Below are positions 1-6,652 of a DNA stretch of 17,202 bases, in pieces. Under the pieces are notes generated by a model. It did no database searches, was not told the DNA's origin, and saw only the letters and a program-made list of their open reading frames with translations. Both the position numbers and the translations under genes were made by a program. This DNA is from an uncultured Eubacterium sp. (GTDB taxonomy: Bacteria > Bacillota > Clostridia > Lachnospirales > Lachnospiraceae), in the NCBI GenBank assembly GCA_900551945.1, contig URYE01000062.1, forward strand, positions 1-17,202. Reading direction: 5' to 3'. Positions within the stretch are counted from its first letter, which is position 1. Each line of letters starts with the position of its first letter.

Positions 1-1
1 T

Positions 2-127
2 GAGTCTGGCACAACTATTACTTGTGTAACTGAAGAAAATCATCCAGAAGGCTTGGTAAGTCCTGATGCATTCAATGGAAAGAGCTGGATGACTGATTTT
101 GTAAAGGAAGGTAATTCTGATGTTTAA
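2..127 (+). CDS. C-terminal end of an unknown protein (cut by window edge)
   Basis: An open frame enters from the left edge and runs 41 codons to a TAA at 125-127. Its tail ends in the residues KSWMTDFVKEGNSDV. It overlaps the start of the next gene by 8 bp, and that gene's Shine-Dalgarno (AAAGGAAGG) lies inside it, so the two are probably co-transcribed and translationally coupled. No family is recognisable from this fragment. Its place upstream of the serine recombinase operon suggests it belongs to the same mobile element, which is inference. Confidence 0.6.
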   Translation, partial: ESGTTITCVTEENHPEGLVSPDAFNGKSWMTDFVKEGNSDV

Positions 128-1076
128 TGTTATTCTATACTATTCAGGTCAGTATGGTGTATTTAACGATAATACATACAAGGTATGTGAAGATGTATAT
201 TCCATATTTGAAATGCTGACTGCAAAATATGAATATCCTTTTCGTGACGAGGCATCTATAACTTTTCTTAAGAATAGAAGTTGTAGTTTCATAAAAGGTG
301 ACAGATATGCGATTCGTGAGAAAAATGATAGGGTTTTTCCTATCACATATATTAATAGGTGTGAGAAGGAAGGGCTTGTTTTGATTAGCAACTCTCAACG
401 AGGAATATATACGCATACGGAGCATCTTGACACTTTGGTTATAGAAGCTTTAAAGAAATTAAACATTGATATCCTGCTCGCAGTATGTGTCGATGAGGAT
501 AATGTCGATGGTATTTTATTTGCACTTGGGAATTTTAAGCCAGTTAACTTTGACTATGGCAAAGACTTATTTGCGTTCTGTCGTAAATTTGAATATGACT
601 GGAAACGTGACCTGCCAGTTATAGCTAATTGGATTGGCTACAAGTATGATAAATATATTTCTCTTACGAGCTACTCACAATGGTATGAGGCAGGTATTAT
701 ATGCAATAAGAAGATATTAGCTTCGACAGCATTGTATGATAGAGAATTTTTTAGCAGGAGACTGGCTGTTATGCTGATTGATTTTATGCAAGATGACTCA
801 GTAAAGCTATCAAAAATCAATTCAGTCAAAAATCCTGATTTAAGGCTTATATTGGATGAGTTGCCATCTATTGCTGATGATGTAAAAAAGACTTATTTCT
901 TAGTAATAGATGTTGATGAGACCATCCGTAGTGAGAGAGATATTGTTGAAAACTGTGCTTTTGGTGGGGGGATTAATAAAGAGTATGTAGAGCTGTTTGA
1001 TACAATCAATGCATTACAGCTTTTTAAAGCCTTGATTCCAGATATTTTGCGAAGGGAGATAATTTTATGTGGTTGA
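120..1076 (+). CDS. Hypothetical protein, mobile-element region
   Basis: A 318-residue protein of unknown function. The ATG at 120 is preceded by AAAGGAAGG at good spacing, and the gene overlaps both neighbours (8 bp upstream, 10 bp downstream), a tight operon arrangement. I see no signal peptide and no membrane segment, so it is probably cytoplasmic. The sequence is rich in aromatic and acidic residues, and the stretch near residues 264-278 (FLVIDVDETIRSERD) recalls small adaptor domains but gives no firm assignment. Conjugation or replication accessory and phage-like functions are all possible. The coding call is secure; the function is not known. Confidence 0.75.
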   Translation: MFNVILYYSGQYGVFNDNTYKVCEDVYSIFEMLTAKYEYPFRDEASITFLKNRSCSFIKGDRYAIREKNDRVFPITYINRCEKEGLVLISNSQRGIYTHTEHLDTLVIEALKKLNIDILLAVCVDEDNVDGILFALGNFKPVNFDYGKDLFAFCRKFEYDWKRDLPVIANWIGYKYDKYISLTSYSQWYEAGIICNKKILASTALYDREFFSRRLAVMLIDFMQDDSVKLSKINSVKNPDLRLILDELPSIADDVKKTYFLVIDVDETIRSERDIVENCAFGGGINKEYVELFDTINALQLFKALIPDILRREIILCG

Positions 1077-1582
1077 GTTACCATGTTCCTTGTTTCTACC
1101 AAAACAGGGGTAGTATATGTGCCTGTTTCAACAAAGATTTCAAAGCAGAGCTTTTAAAAGGCTTAGAAAAAGAGGGAGTTACCTATATTAAGCTGGAAAC
1201 AATCAAAGTAAAAATGGGTGATGATTTTGTTGATGAGGAGATTTTAAGTTTTTATACAGATGATAAAAATAAACATGAAAAACTACAGGCTTTCCTTGAT
1301 ATTTTTGATGCTGCAGTTAATAAGTATGAGTCAGATTTAAAGCAGGAATGTTATTTCTTTGAGTTTGATGGTTGTATGTTATATGTGCATTGCTCAGATG
1401 GAACTACAAGAAAACGTAGTCGCATTACACCAATAATTAGAAAAATTGAAGAAGTATGGAGAGAGCATCCAGACCTGCGTTTGGGACAGCTTTTGATTGA
1501 TTGTGTAGGTCACAAGGAGTTATTTAACTTGGAAGATGACGAGTTGATGGAGGCACTGGAAAGGTTTGGTGATAATCTATGA
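1067..1582 (+). CDS. Hypothetical protein with C-terminal 'PDLRLGQLL' module
   Basis: A 171-residue protein whose ATG overlaps the end of the previous gene and is preceded by AAGGGAGAT, which fixes the start. The C-terminal third (about residues 118-166) has the pattern R-I-x(3)-I-x-K-I-E-x-V-W-x(3)-PDLRLGQLL followed by an acidic DDELMEALE. I recognise that pattern from small stand-alone hypothetical proteins on phages and plasmids. The N-terminal ~115 residues (starting MWLSYHVPCFYQNRG) are unfamiliar and may be a separate domain fused to it. No membrane segments are visible. It is the last gene of the first operon; the next ~215 bp carry no obvious gene. Confidence 0.72.
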   Translation: MWLSYHVPCFYQNRGSICACFNKDFKAELLKGLEKEGVTYIKLETIKVKMGDDFVDEEILSFYTDDKNKHEKLQAFLDIFDAAVNKYESDLKQECYFFEFDGCMLYVHCSDGTTRKRSRITPIIRKIEEVWREHPDLRLGQLLIDCVGHKELFNLEDDELMEALERFGDNL

Positions 1583-1798
1583 AAAATGCTATGTAGATTC
1601 TAGGTGTTGTAGTTTTTGTGGTGGTATCTAATTATACAATTAAATTAAGAGACTTGTATTGAAGGCATTTTTGCAGAAGTATTTGTATTATTACATTTCT
1701 GTAAAGATGTCTTTTTTATTATGGGATTCCGTTCCTTTACATGATTTGACTAAACGGCATGTCAGAGTTAACATCACGACACCCTTTTGGAGGTACTT
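1583..1798. other. Intergenic region before the recombinase operon
   Basis: This 216-bp AT-rich gap between two plus-strand operons contains no convincing gene. Its right half has a plausible promoter (listed separately) and short inverted repeats, such as ACATG/CATGT flanking the -35 region, that could be a regulator site. No strong terminator is visible for the upstream operon. Confidence 0.5.
1746..1774 (+). promoter_or_regulatory. Putative promoter of the recombinase operon
   Basis: TTGACT (1746-1751), a 17-bp spacer and TAACAT (1769-1774) give a good -35 and a fair -10 about 25 bp before the first small ORF. The -35 sits between ACATG and CATGT arms, so an operator may overlap it. Prediction from sequence only. 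Confidence 0.45.
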
Positions 1799-1873
1799 AT
1801 GCCATTGCCTATGGCTGATATTGTTGCATTACTAAGCCTTGTATTTAGCTGGGGGATGAACAGTATCTTATGA
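1799..1873 (+). CDS. 24-residue hydrophobic peptide upstream of recombinase
   Basis: A short ORF with an excellent Shine-Dalgarno (TTTTGGAGGTACTT) before its ATG encodes 24 residues, starting MPLPMADIVALLSLVFSWG. It has one hydrophobic helix-like stretch and no charged tail beyond Asp7. The stop TGA lies at the edge of the Shine-Dalgarno (AAAGGGAGG) of the next small gene, which suggests coupling. It could be a leader peptide that sets recombinase expression, a membrane-active peptide of the type I toxin kind, or a remnant. The strong ribosome site is the main evidence that it is translated. The size is too small for a family call. Confidence 0.45.
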   Translation: MPLPMADIVALLSLVFSWGMNSIL

Positions 1874-1891
1874 AAGGGAGGTACTGTAATT

Positions 1892-2047
1892 ATGGATGGT
1901 ACTAATAGTGTAACAATGTCTGTAGATACAGATATCCTTGTTAAGCTCTTTTTGAAAATGCTTAACAATGAAAATCTAATTAACAACAAGACATATTTAG
2001 CAGCAGAGGCTGAGGTGAAGAAAGGAGAGAAGACATATGTCAATTAG
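1892..2047 (+). CDS. Small SHOCT-like protein paired with recombinase
   Basis: A 51-residue ORF begins at ATG 1892 after AAAGGGAGGT and ends 11 bp inside the recombinase gene. The central part reads L-V-K-x-F-L-x-x-M-L-x(3)-N-L-I-x(3)-T-Y-x-x-A (about residues 17-38), which resembles the short SHOCT-type helical motif ('..ML..GLIT..EY..A..') found in small proteins encoded just before large serine recombinases in Clostridial integrative elements. It may help oligomerise or regulate the recombinase, but that role is inferred from position. The overlap implies coupled translation with the recombinase. Confidence 0.65.
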   Translation: MDGTNSVTMSVDTDILVKLFLKMLNNENLINNKTYLAAEAEVKKGEKTYVN

Positions 2048-4025
2048 AAGTAAATTTAATGAAGATGAGATAAGGAAACTCGATAAGGAAAAATATATGA
2101 ATAATTCATCCTTTGATGATATTATGCAATATTCTGATAAGGTCTTTGATGTTGCAGCATTGATTAGAGAGTCAACTGATTCTGAAGAACAGAAGAGAGC
2201 ATTTGCTGTACAAAAAGATATGGTACTTGATTTAATTGAGAAAAGAGATAATTTTCGATTAGATAATAATAATGTTTTTGAGGAATTGGGAAAGTCAGGA
2301 TTAAGGGCTTCGGGTAGACCAGCATTTCAATTGATGCGCTATAGGGCAAGCCAACACAAGTTTGATATACTTATTGTAGATGCAGTAAGCAGACTTGCCA
2401 GAAATATCAGAGAGTTGTTTGATGTGGTTTATGATTTTCAGGAACTTGGGATTGGTATAATTATTTTGAAGGAGAGATATTGGACTTTTAATATGACGCA
2501 TACGGATATTGTGCGACTTGCAATTGATGGTGGAATTGCACAAGCTGAATCAATGAATACAGGACGTAGAGTTGAAAATCATATGTTGGATTTGGCTAAG
2601 AAAGGTCAACTTCTTGGTGGTGATATGTATGGATATCGCCTTAAGAAAGCTGTTGATGATATGGGGAATACTATGCCTAATAAGAATTCTCTTGTTCAAG
2701 AACCAGTAGAAGCTTATGTCGTTAAGACAATATTTGATTTGTATACTTCTGATGATAAAGATATCGTAAAGACATCAAGTTCAATCTGTAAGTATCTGAT
2801 TGAAAATAATATGAGAACATATAAGGGGGACTTGAGATGGACGCCATCAAAAGTAATCAGAATTCTGGCAAATACCAAATACATGGGGTATCAGTTGCCA
2901 GAAAAGAGTAAAGTGACTGATACTGTGAGAAAGAAAAAGGTATTGACTCATATAGAACCTGTTAAGGATGTGTTAGATGCCAATGGAAATTTAATTGAAA
3001 AAGGAAATTTGGTTAGGATTTCTTGCGAGCCTATTGTACCAGAAGAAACATGGTGGAAGGCTTATGATAGAAGAATGAGTCGTTCATCTAAAGGTTCGGA
3101 GAACATAAAAGGACGCAAAAGCGGTTTGAGGGTATCTGCTGATGCTCTTGGACGCAAGGCATATTGTAGCTGTGGATATTGTCTTATCAGACAGTATACA
3201 CATACAGCTACAGAGACAAAATCTGCAACGTATCGTTATAAGTGTAGGTGGCAGGTTGACCATGCAAGCAAGTACACAATTGAAGCAGCATTAAAGGAGA
3301 ATAATGTTGTATGTGATAATCCTGCAGTTAGCGATGTAAAGCTGTGGTTATGTGAAAAGCAAGTATTTTCATATGTATTTAAGAACGGCAAGTCGGCTGT
3401 TCTTCAAGCATTGGAAATTATAGAACATTGCAAACAGGAAGAAGAGGTTTTGGAAGATGGAACTTCATTGCAGACATTGGAGTCTAGGAGAGATGAATTG
3501 AAGAAAAAGCGTAAGAAACTATTGGCATTGTCATTGGAAGATGATTACGATATGAACGATTATAAAGAGCTGAAAGCAGAAATTGATGATGAGATTGCAA
3601 CTGTTGAGGATTCGATTGCTCATTTTGAGATTGAGAAAGCAAAGCAGCAGAAGAAAGTATTTAATATTGAAGATATTAGACAGAGATTAAATACAATTAT
3701 TAATCTACGAGACTATAAGGTAAGTGATGAAGTTATAGATATGTTTGTGGAGCGTATCATTTATCGTGGAGTTGTTGATGGTAATGATGAGTTTGTCTGG
3801 GTGATGAATTTATCGGGAGAGTGTACAGATACATCCGCTAAGTATAAGATTCGAGGTTACGATAAAGATTATGCGGATTCTCTTAAGAGTGATAAGAATT
3901 TTAATATTGTTGCTCGTATGTTGATTCCAATGGAAGAGTGTAAACGTTTTTGTCAGGAAGAGGCAGGCAGACGATTTAAGAAGAAGTATTGGAATCCTAT
4001 TACAATTAAGATTGCAATTGCATAA
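2037..4025 (+). CDS. Large serine recombinase (site-specific integrase)
   Basis: A 662-residue large serine recombinase that would integrate and excise the host element by cutting and rejoining att sites through a phosphoserine link. The resolvase domain (about 38-190) has the nucleophile in RESTDSEEQ (Ser46, in the usual YxRxSTDEQ setting), the catalytic loop VDAVSRLARN (Asp115, Ser118, Arg119, Arg122) and an E-helix start AQAESMNTGRRV. A recombinase domain follows (about 195-345), then a zinc ribbon (Cys377, Cys379, Cys382, Cys403, possibly Cys426), a coiled coil (about 480-545) and a basic C-terminus. The length fits the family and no key residue is missing, so it is probably active. The ATG at 2037 has AAAGGAGAG and overlaps the SHOCT-like gene. 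A strong terminator follows at 4042. Confidence 0.95.
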   Translation: MSIRSKFNEDEIRKLDKEKYMNNSSFDDIMQYSDKVFDVAALIRESTDSEEQKRAFAVQKDMVLDLIEKRDNFRLDNNNVFEELGKSGLRASGRPAFQLMRYRASQHKFDILIVDAVSRLARNIRELFDVVYDFQELGIGIIILKERYWTFNMTHTDIVRLAIDGGIAQAESMNTGRRVENHMLDLAKKGQLLGGDMYGYRLKKAVDDMGNTMPNKNSLVQEPVEAYVVKTIFDLYTSDDKDIVKTSSSICKYLIENNMRTYKGDLRWTPSKVIRILANTKYMGYQLPEKSKVTDTVRKKKVLTHIEPVKDVLDANGNLIEKGNLVRISCEPIVPEETWWKAYDRRMSRSSKGSENIKGRKSGLRVSADALGRKAYCSCGYCLIRQYTHTATETKSATYRYKCRWQVDHASKYTIEAALKENNVVCDNPAVSDVKLWLCEKQVFSYVFKNGKSAVLQALEIIEHCKQEEEVLEDGTSLQTLESRRDELKKKRKKLLALSLEDDYDMNDYKELKAEIDDEIATVEDSIAHFEIEKAKQQKKVFNIEDIRQRLNTIINLRDYKVSDEVIDMFVERIIYRGVVDGNDEFVWVMNLSGECTDTSAKYKIRGYDKDYADSLKSDKNFNIVARMLIPMEECKRFCQEEAGRRFKKKYWNPITIKIAIA

Positions 4026-4041
4026 TATGCTGAAACTATTA

Positions 4042-4074
4042 AGGGCTGAGCAGAACTTGCTTGGCTCTTTTTTT
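4042..4074 (+). terminator. Rho-independent terminator after the recombinase
   Basis: AGGGCTGAGC (4042-4051) pairs with GCTTGGCTCT (4059-4068) over 10 positions with G-U wobbles and a 7-nt loop, followed by six Ts. It ends the recombinase operon. Confidence 0.8.
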
Positions 4075-4089
4075 GAGCTGATGTATAAT
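4061..4089 (+). promoter_or_regulatory. Putative promoter overlapping the terminator, for the 4111 gene
   Basis: TTGGCT (4061-4066), a 17-bp spacer and a perfect TATAAT (4084-4089) precede the 4111 gene. The -35 sits in the descending arm of the recombinase terminator. Transcription would start near 4096, just before the AAGGAG ribosome site, leaving a leader of only about 15 nt. The -10 is strong; the -35 is weak. Confidence 0.5.
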
Positions 4090-4110
4090 ATGCTAAAAGG
4101 AGATAAAACT

Positions 4111-5187
4111 ATGGATAAAATAGTATTAAGCGAGTATAACGAATGTAAAAGATATATTTTAGATGAATTAGAAAAGATGTCATTACCTAAGGAACATCTT
4201 TTTTTGAAATATCCCAGAACGCCAGAATCACGTAATTTGGAATTTTTTATCCTATTAAAAATAATGCTAGGTAAAGAAAGTAATATACCTAAAAGGTTAC
4301 TTCATAAATGTAATGCGGTAGAAGATGGTAAGTTTTCACATATGAAATATCTTGAAGGCATGGATGAAACATTAATTCTTTACTATATTTTAGTGGTAAA
4401 TATAGAAAACATTTCTTCTGTTATATATGAACCCACTCACATTTGGCAAAATAATAAAACCTTAGAATATTCGTGTGTTTTTAAAATGCCTACAGAATGT
4501 ATAGTTAATATAGAAATTAAGACGATGAGATGCGATCCATTTGAAAAAGAAACGGATTTAAAAATTAATAACATTAAGGATGGGGCTATACTAATTAAAA
4601 AATTAGTAAATGATGATATTGGGTATGAGAAATTATTATGTGAGCATCAAGATGCAGTCGAGTTAAAAAATAGTACATATTATTCAGCATTTAACAGAAA
4701 TATTAAAAAAATTGTTGAAAAGTTTGATGGCGAAAAGAACATTCAATGTCGAATGATAAATATAGGATTTATATGTGTTCATTTTTCTACATCAATTGAA
4801 GAGTTTTATACATATATGTTTCATAAAGAAAAAGGAATATATAAAAAGTTACAATGGGGAAATCTGGATGCACTAGTTCTGTTTGTATTGGATGCTAGAA
4901 ATGATATTCTTCTTCAGAATATTTATGAAATGGGATACGTTGCGACAATGCTTAGAAATGATACTGAAATAAATCGTAAATTTATGGAAATTATGAGGCT
5001 AGATAATTATGTGTTATTGGGAGATAAAGTGGCAAAGAGTGTATATGATGAGGCACAGAAAGGAGCGAAATTATATAGAGTATTGAAGAGAGATGGATTT
5101 TTGAATATTTTGCCATATGATTCAACAGAACAGGGGATAGAGGATTATGTTAATTATCTAAAAAGTGATTCAGTAAGGTATGAGTAA
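4111..5187 (+). CDS. Hypothetical protein, possible mobile-element cargo
   Basis: A 358-residue protein of unknown family. The frame is open back to 4012 but the ATG at 4111 has AAAAGGAGAT at ideal spacing and its own -10, so I choose it. There is no signal peptide or membrane helix. Around residues 143-150 a hydrophobic strand carries VNIEIKT, an E-x-K pattern like the core of PD-(D/E)XK nucleases, and the acidic/hydrophobic layout is faintly like Rpn-type nucleases. The first acidic residue of such a site is not clear, so this stays a guess. Codons are very A/T-rich (AAA, ATA, TTA), more so than in the recombinase. It sits between the recombinase and the presumed element edge, where accessory or defence genes often lie. 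Confidence 0.75.
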   Translation: MDKIVLSEYNECKRYILDELEKMSLPKEHLFLKYPRTPESRNLEFFILLKIMLGKESNIPKRLLHKCNAVEDGKFSHMKYLEGMDETLILYYILVVNIENISSVIYEPTHIWQNNKTLEYSCVFKMPTECIVNIEIKTMRCDPFEKETDLKINNIKDGAILIKKLVNDDIGYEKLLCEHQDAVELKNSTYYSAFNRNIKKIVEKFDGEKNIQCRMINIGFICVHFSTSIEEFYTYMFHKEKGIYKKLQWGNLDALVLFVLDARNDILLQNIYEMGYVATMLRNDTEINRKFMEIMRLDNYVLLGDKVAKSVYDEAQKGAKLYRVLKRDGFLNILPYDSTEQGIEDYVNYLKSDSVRYE

Positions 5188-5210
5188 ATCAGTTGGTGAT
5201 TGTTAAGGAT

Positions 5211-5230
5211 AAGAAGGGGTATCTTCTTTT
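5211..5230 (+). terminator. Weak hairpin after the 4111 gene
   Basis: AAGAAG (5211-5216) and CTTCTT (5223-5228) form a 6-bp stem with a TTTT end. It could end the 4111 transcript, but the stem is short and poor in GC. Confidence 0.35.
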
Positions 5231-5239
5231 GGAAAATAA

Positions 5240-5339
5240 TGGGGTTTCGGGACTCGAACCCAGGGCGCTTATTATTAAGTTTGAATTCTTGATATGCAAT
5301 AGAGTTTCTCTTCCTGACAAATGCAAGGCTCTAACCCCA
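5240..5339 (-). other. Degenerate tRNA-like block
   Basis: On the minus strand the block starts TGGGGTT and ends AACCCCA, a perfect 7-bp acceptor-like stem. Before the 3' arm is CTGGG-TTCGAGT-CCCGA, a T-arm with the conserved TTCGA loop and four of five stem pairs. The 100-bp span is too long for an ordinary tRNA, position 8 is A rather than T, and I cannot fold a D-arm or anticodon arm. I read it as a tRNA relic or tRNA-like structure, not a functional tRNA. It lies about 50 bp past the 4111 gene, near where the mobile element could end. Confidence 0.4.
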
Positions 5340-5487
5340 AGAACGCCCAGACCACCAATTGAATTTGTAATATCCATAAAACTAATCACTCCTATCGCTA
5401 AACTTAACAGGGAAACAATGTCAGTACTTACTTCAATTGGAATATCAAACAATATTGCCAAGAATACAAAAATAATAATCTTTAATT

Positions 5488-5493
5488 ATTATA
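5488..5493 (-). promoter_or_regulatory. Extended -10 box on the minus strand
   Basis: The minus strand reads TGGTATAAT, a perfect extended -10 reading leftwards toward the tRNA-like block. No good -35 is visible. A transcript from about 5481 would cross the block. It could belong to a decayed gene or a small RNA. Confidence 0.35.
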
Positions 5494-5520
5494 CCATATA
5501 TCGGTGGTCTTTGATATAAG

Positions 5521-5760
5521 TAAAGAAATTTTGATTGAGAAATTTTTCTGTGGCTTATTAGTGACAGAAGAGGTTTGAACATGCTATACTCTAACAATGA
5601 GTATGAATTAGTAGTTCATATTTAATAAAATGATGGATTGCTTAGTTATTATGAAAACTACAAGCTTGTAGCTGTAATTATAAGCATTCATCGTTGGAAA
5701 GAGAGTAAAGCTTGTTTTTTGTATATGGCTTGTCTGGAAAATAGAGGGGTATCTTTTTTG
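5521..5760. other. Non-coding or eroded stretch
   Basis: This segment lies in the ~970-bp stretch (5188-6154) without an intact gene. The only open frame (5638-5820 plus) starts with TTG, lacks a ribosome site and has low-complexity content, so I do not call it. I see no RNA gene or mobile element here. Its content otherwise looks like eroded gene remnants. Confidence 0.4.
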
Positions 5761-5878
5761 GAGGCGACTGTTTCGTGCTGTGTTGGTATGAGGCATATGT
5801 TTCGAGCGTATTGCTATTAAGAGGTAACTGTACTGTGCATGAGTATTAAGAGGTATTTGCTCTGCGATGGCGACCAGG
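5761..5878 (+). repeat. Degenerate ~30-bp tandem repeat, four copies
   Basis: Four units begin with GAGG at 5761, 5790, 5821 and 5850 (29, 31, 29 and about 29 bp). They share a GAGG(C/T)(G/A)-x-x-TGT/TGC-like start, and units 2 and 3 both end CTATTAA/GTATTAA-like. Read in phase from each GAG, the units give related short peptides (EATVSCC, EAYVSSV, EVTVLCM, EVFALRW). The copies have diverged strongly and their spacing has shifted. This may be the eroded tail of a repeat-containing gene. Confidence 0.35.
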
Positions 5879-5960
5879 CTAAGAAGTTAAGTAATATGGA
5901 GCATGATGCGTAAAAATTTGATTGCATTGAATCTATAAAGGAATATTAACTATATTAAGT

Positions 5961-6003
5961 AAGTCCCCTACTTTTATTGCGAGAAGCATTAAGTAGGGGA
6001 CTT
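5961..6003. repeat. Perfect 13-bp inverted repeat hairpin
   Basis: AAGTCCCCTACTT (5961-5973) is perfectly complementary to AAGTAGGGGACTT (5991-6003) around a 17-nt loop. No clean T-run follows on either strand, so terminator function is uncertain. The hairpin resembles those at 12279-12320 and 15773-15835 in sequence and layout. Confidence 0.75.
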
Positions 6004-6047
6004 ATTTGACATTATTAAATAAATTGTAATATGTTTTGGAATAGTAA

Positions 6048-6078
6048 AGAGTCAGTCGAAAGGCTGGCTCTAATTTTT
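6048..6078 (+). terminator. Rho-independent terminator with GAAA tetraloop
   Basis: AGAGTCAGTC (6048-6057), loop GAAA and GGCTGGCTCT (6062-6071) form a 10-bp stem with two wobbles, followed by AATTTTT. It is a textbook terminator, but no intact gene lies upstream, so it probably belonged to a gene now lost. Confidence 0.75.
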
Positions 6079-6115
6079 ATGTTTTATTAGAGATTTCATT
6101 TTAATAGGTGTAAGC

Positions 6116-6121
6116 TATAAT
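6116..6121 (+). promoter_or_regulatory. -10 box before the decayed cassette
   Basis: A perfect TATAAT lies 33 bp before the ATG at 6155, whose own ribosome site is TTGAGGTG. The -35 region is poor (TTTCATT at short spacing). It would drive the 6155-7734 cassette. Confidence 0.45.
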
Positions 6122-6154
6122 AGAATTAAGTATAAGTTATTTTGAGGTGTAATT

Positions 6155-6411
6155 ATGGAAGGTAGAATGACATGGGAAGAAATTTAAAAAAATATCCAGA
6201 CCAGTGAGTTGGATTTGTAGATGTGGAGTATGAACTAGATAATGACGCTACGATTAAATCTGCTGTTGTGAAATTTGTAGATAAAACAGTTGAAGAACTT
6301 ACTTTAATGCAAATACAGTCAAATGGCGAGATTAATGCTGTTTATACAACGCTTGATAATGTGTTGTTTATTGGCACAATGTATATTAAAAAAGGATATA
6401 AAACAGTATGA
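6155..6411 (+). pseudogene. Broken 'TWEEI...YPDQW' small protein
   Basis: The ATG at 6155 with ribosome site GAGGTG starts MEGRMTWEEI and then hits TAA. One frame over, the sequence continues KKYPDQ-stop-VGFVDVEYELDND and runs to TGA at 6409-6411. Restoring one base near the T3/A7 run (6183-6192) and reading the TGA at 6205-6207 as an ancestral TGG gives a continuous ~85-residue protein with the pattern TWEEI..KYPDQWVG. I recall that pattern from small Clostridial proteins encoded beside retropepsin-like genes. Two independent lesions make it a pseudogene. An ATGA overlap joins it to the next broken gene. Function unknown. Confidence 0.7.
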
Positions 6412-6635
6412 CACAATTTACATTAAATTTGATTAAAGGCTCATCAAGACCTATTGTTAAATTAAAAGAGTTTCATAATTTAAAAGCATTGTTAGATACT
6501 GGTGCATATTTAATACAAAAACACATAAATTAAACATAACCGTTCCAAATTGTGAGATTAATATTAGGAATTTAAGGATTGAGGACAGAAATGGTCATTT
6601 GCATATCCTTTGTAATTCTGAAAAATATGAGTAGA
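6408..6635 (+). pseudogene. Truncated retropepsin-like aspartyl protease
   Basis: The ATG at 6408 overlaps the previous stop (ATGA) and encodes MTQFTLNLIKGSSRPIV, reaching KALLDTGAY before a stop at 6531-6533. LLDTGA is the catalytic aspartate motif of retroviral-type aspartyl proteases. In another frame the sequence continues FNTKTHKLNITVPNCEINI and on to a TAG at about 6633, suggesting a frameshift just after DTGA near 6510. Even rejoined, the product is short for the family (about 75 against roughly 120-140 residues), so internal sequence is probably lost as well. It likely had a proteolytic role within the same cassette; it is not functional now. Confidence 0.6.
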
Positions 6636-6652
6636 AACAAAGGAGAGCTATT

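Noticed and set aside
4012..4110. N-terminal extension of the 4111 gene
   Set aside because: The extension reads through the recombinase stop and terminator and has no ribosome site, while ATG 4111 has a strong one.
5240..5339. Functional tRNA, tRNA-Sec or tmRNA
   Set aside because: Length, missing D- and anticodon arms and absent T8 rule out a normal tRNA; no Sec anticodon arm or tmRNA coding segment is visible.
5189..5461. 90-residue open frame on the minus strand through the tRNA-like block
   Set aside because: It starts with TTG and has no ribosome site. An internal ATG near 5377 has AGGAG at long spacing, but the product matches nothing and coincides with the structured block, so coding is unlikely.
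5193..5519. 108-residue open frame on the plus strand
   Set aside because: Antisense to the tRNA-like block with no ribosome site; its residues do not resemble a folded protein.
5638..5820. 60-residue open frame on the plus strand
   Set aside because: TTG start, no ribosome site, and its end lies within the degenerate repeats.
5761..5878. CRISPR array
   Set aside because: Units are adjacent without unique spacers and have diverged too much.
6205..6207. TGA recoded as Trp or selenocysteine
   Set aside because: A second lesion lies just upstream, no SECIS-like hairpin follows, and neighbouring genes use TGA as a normal stop.
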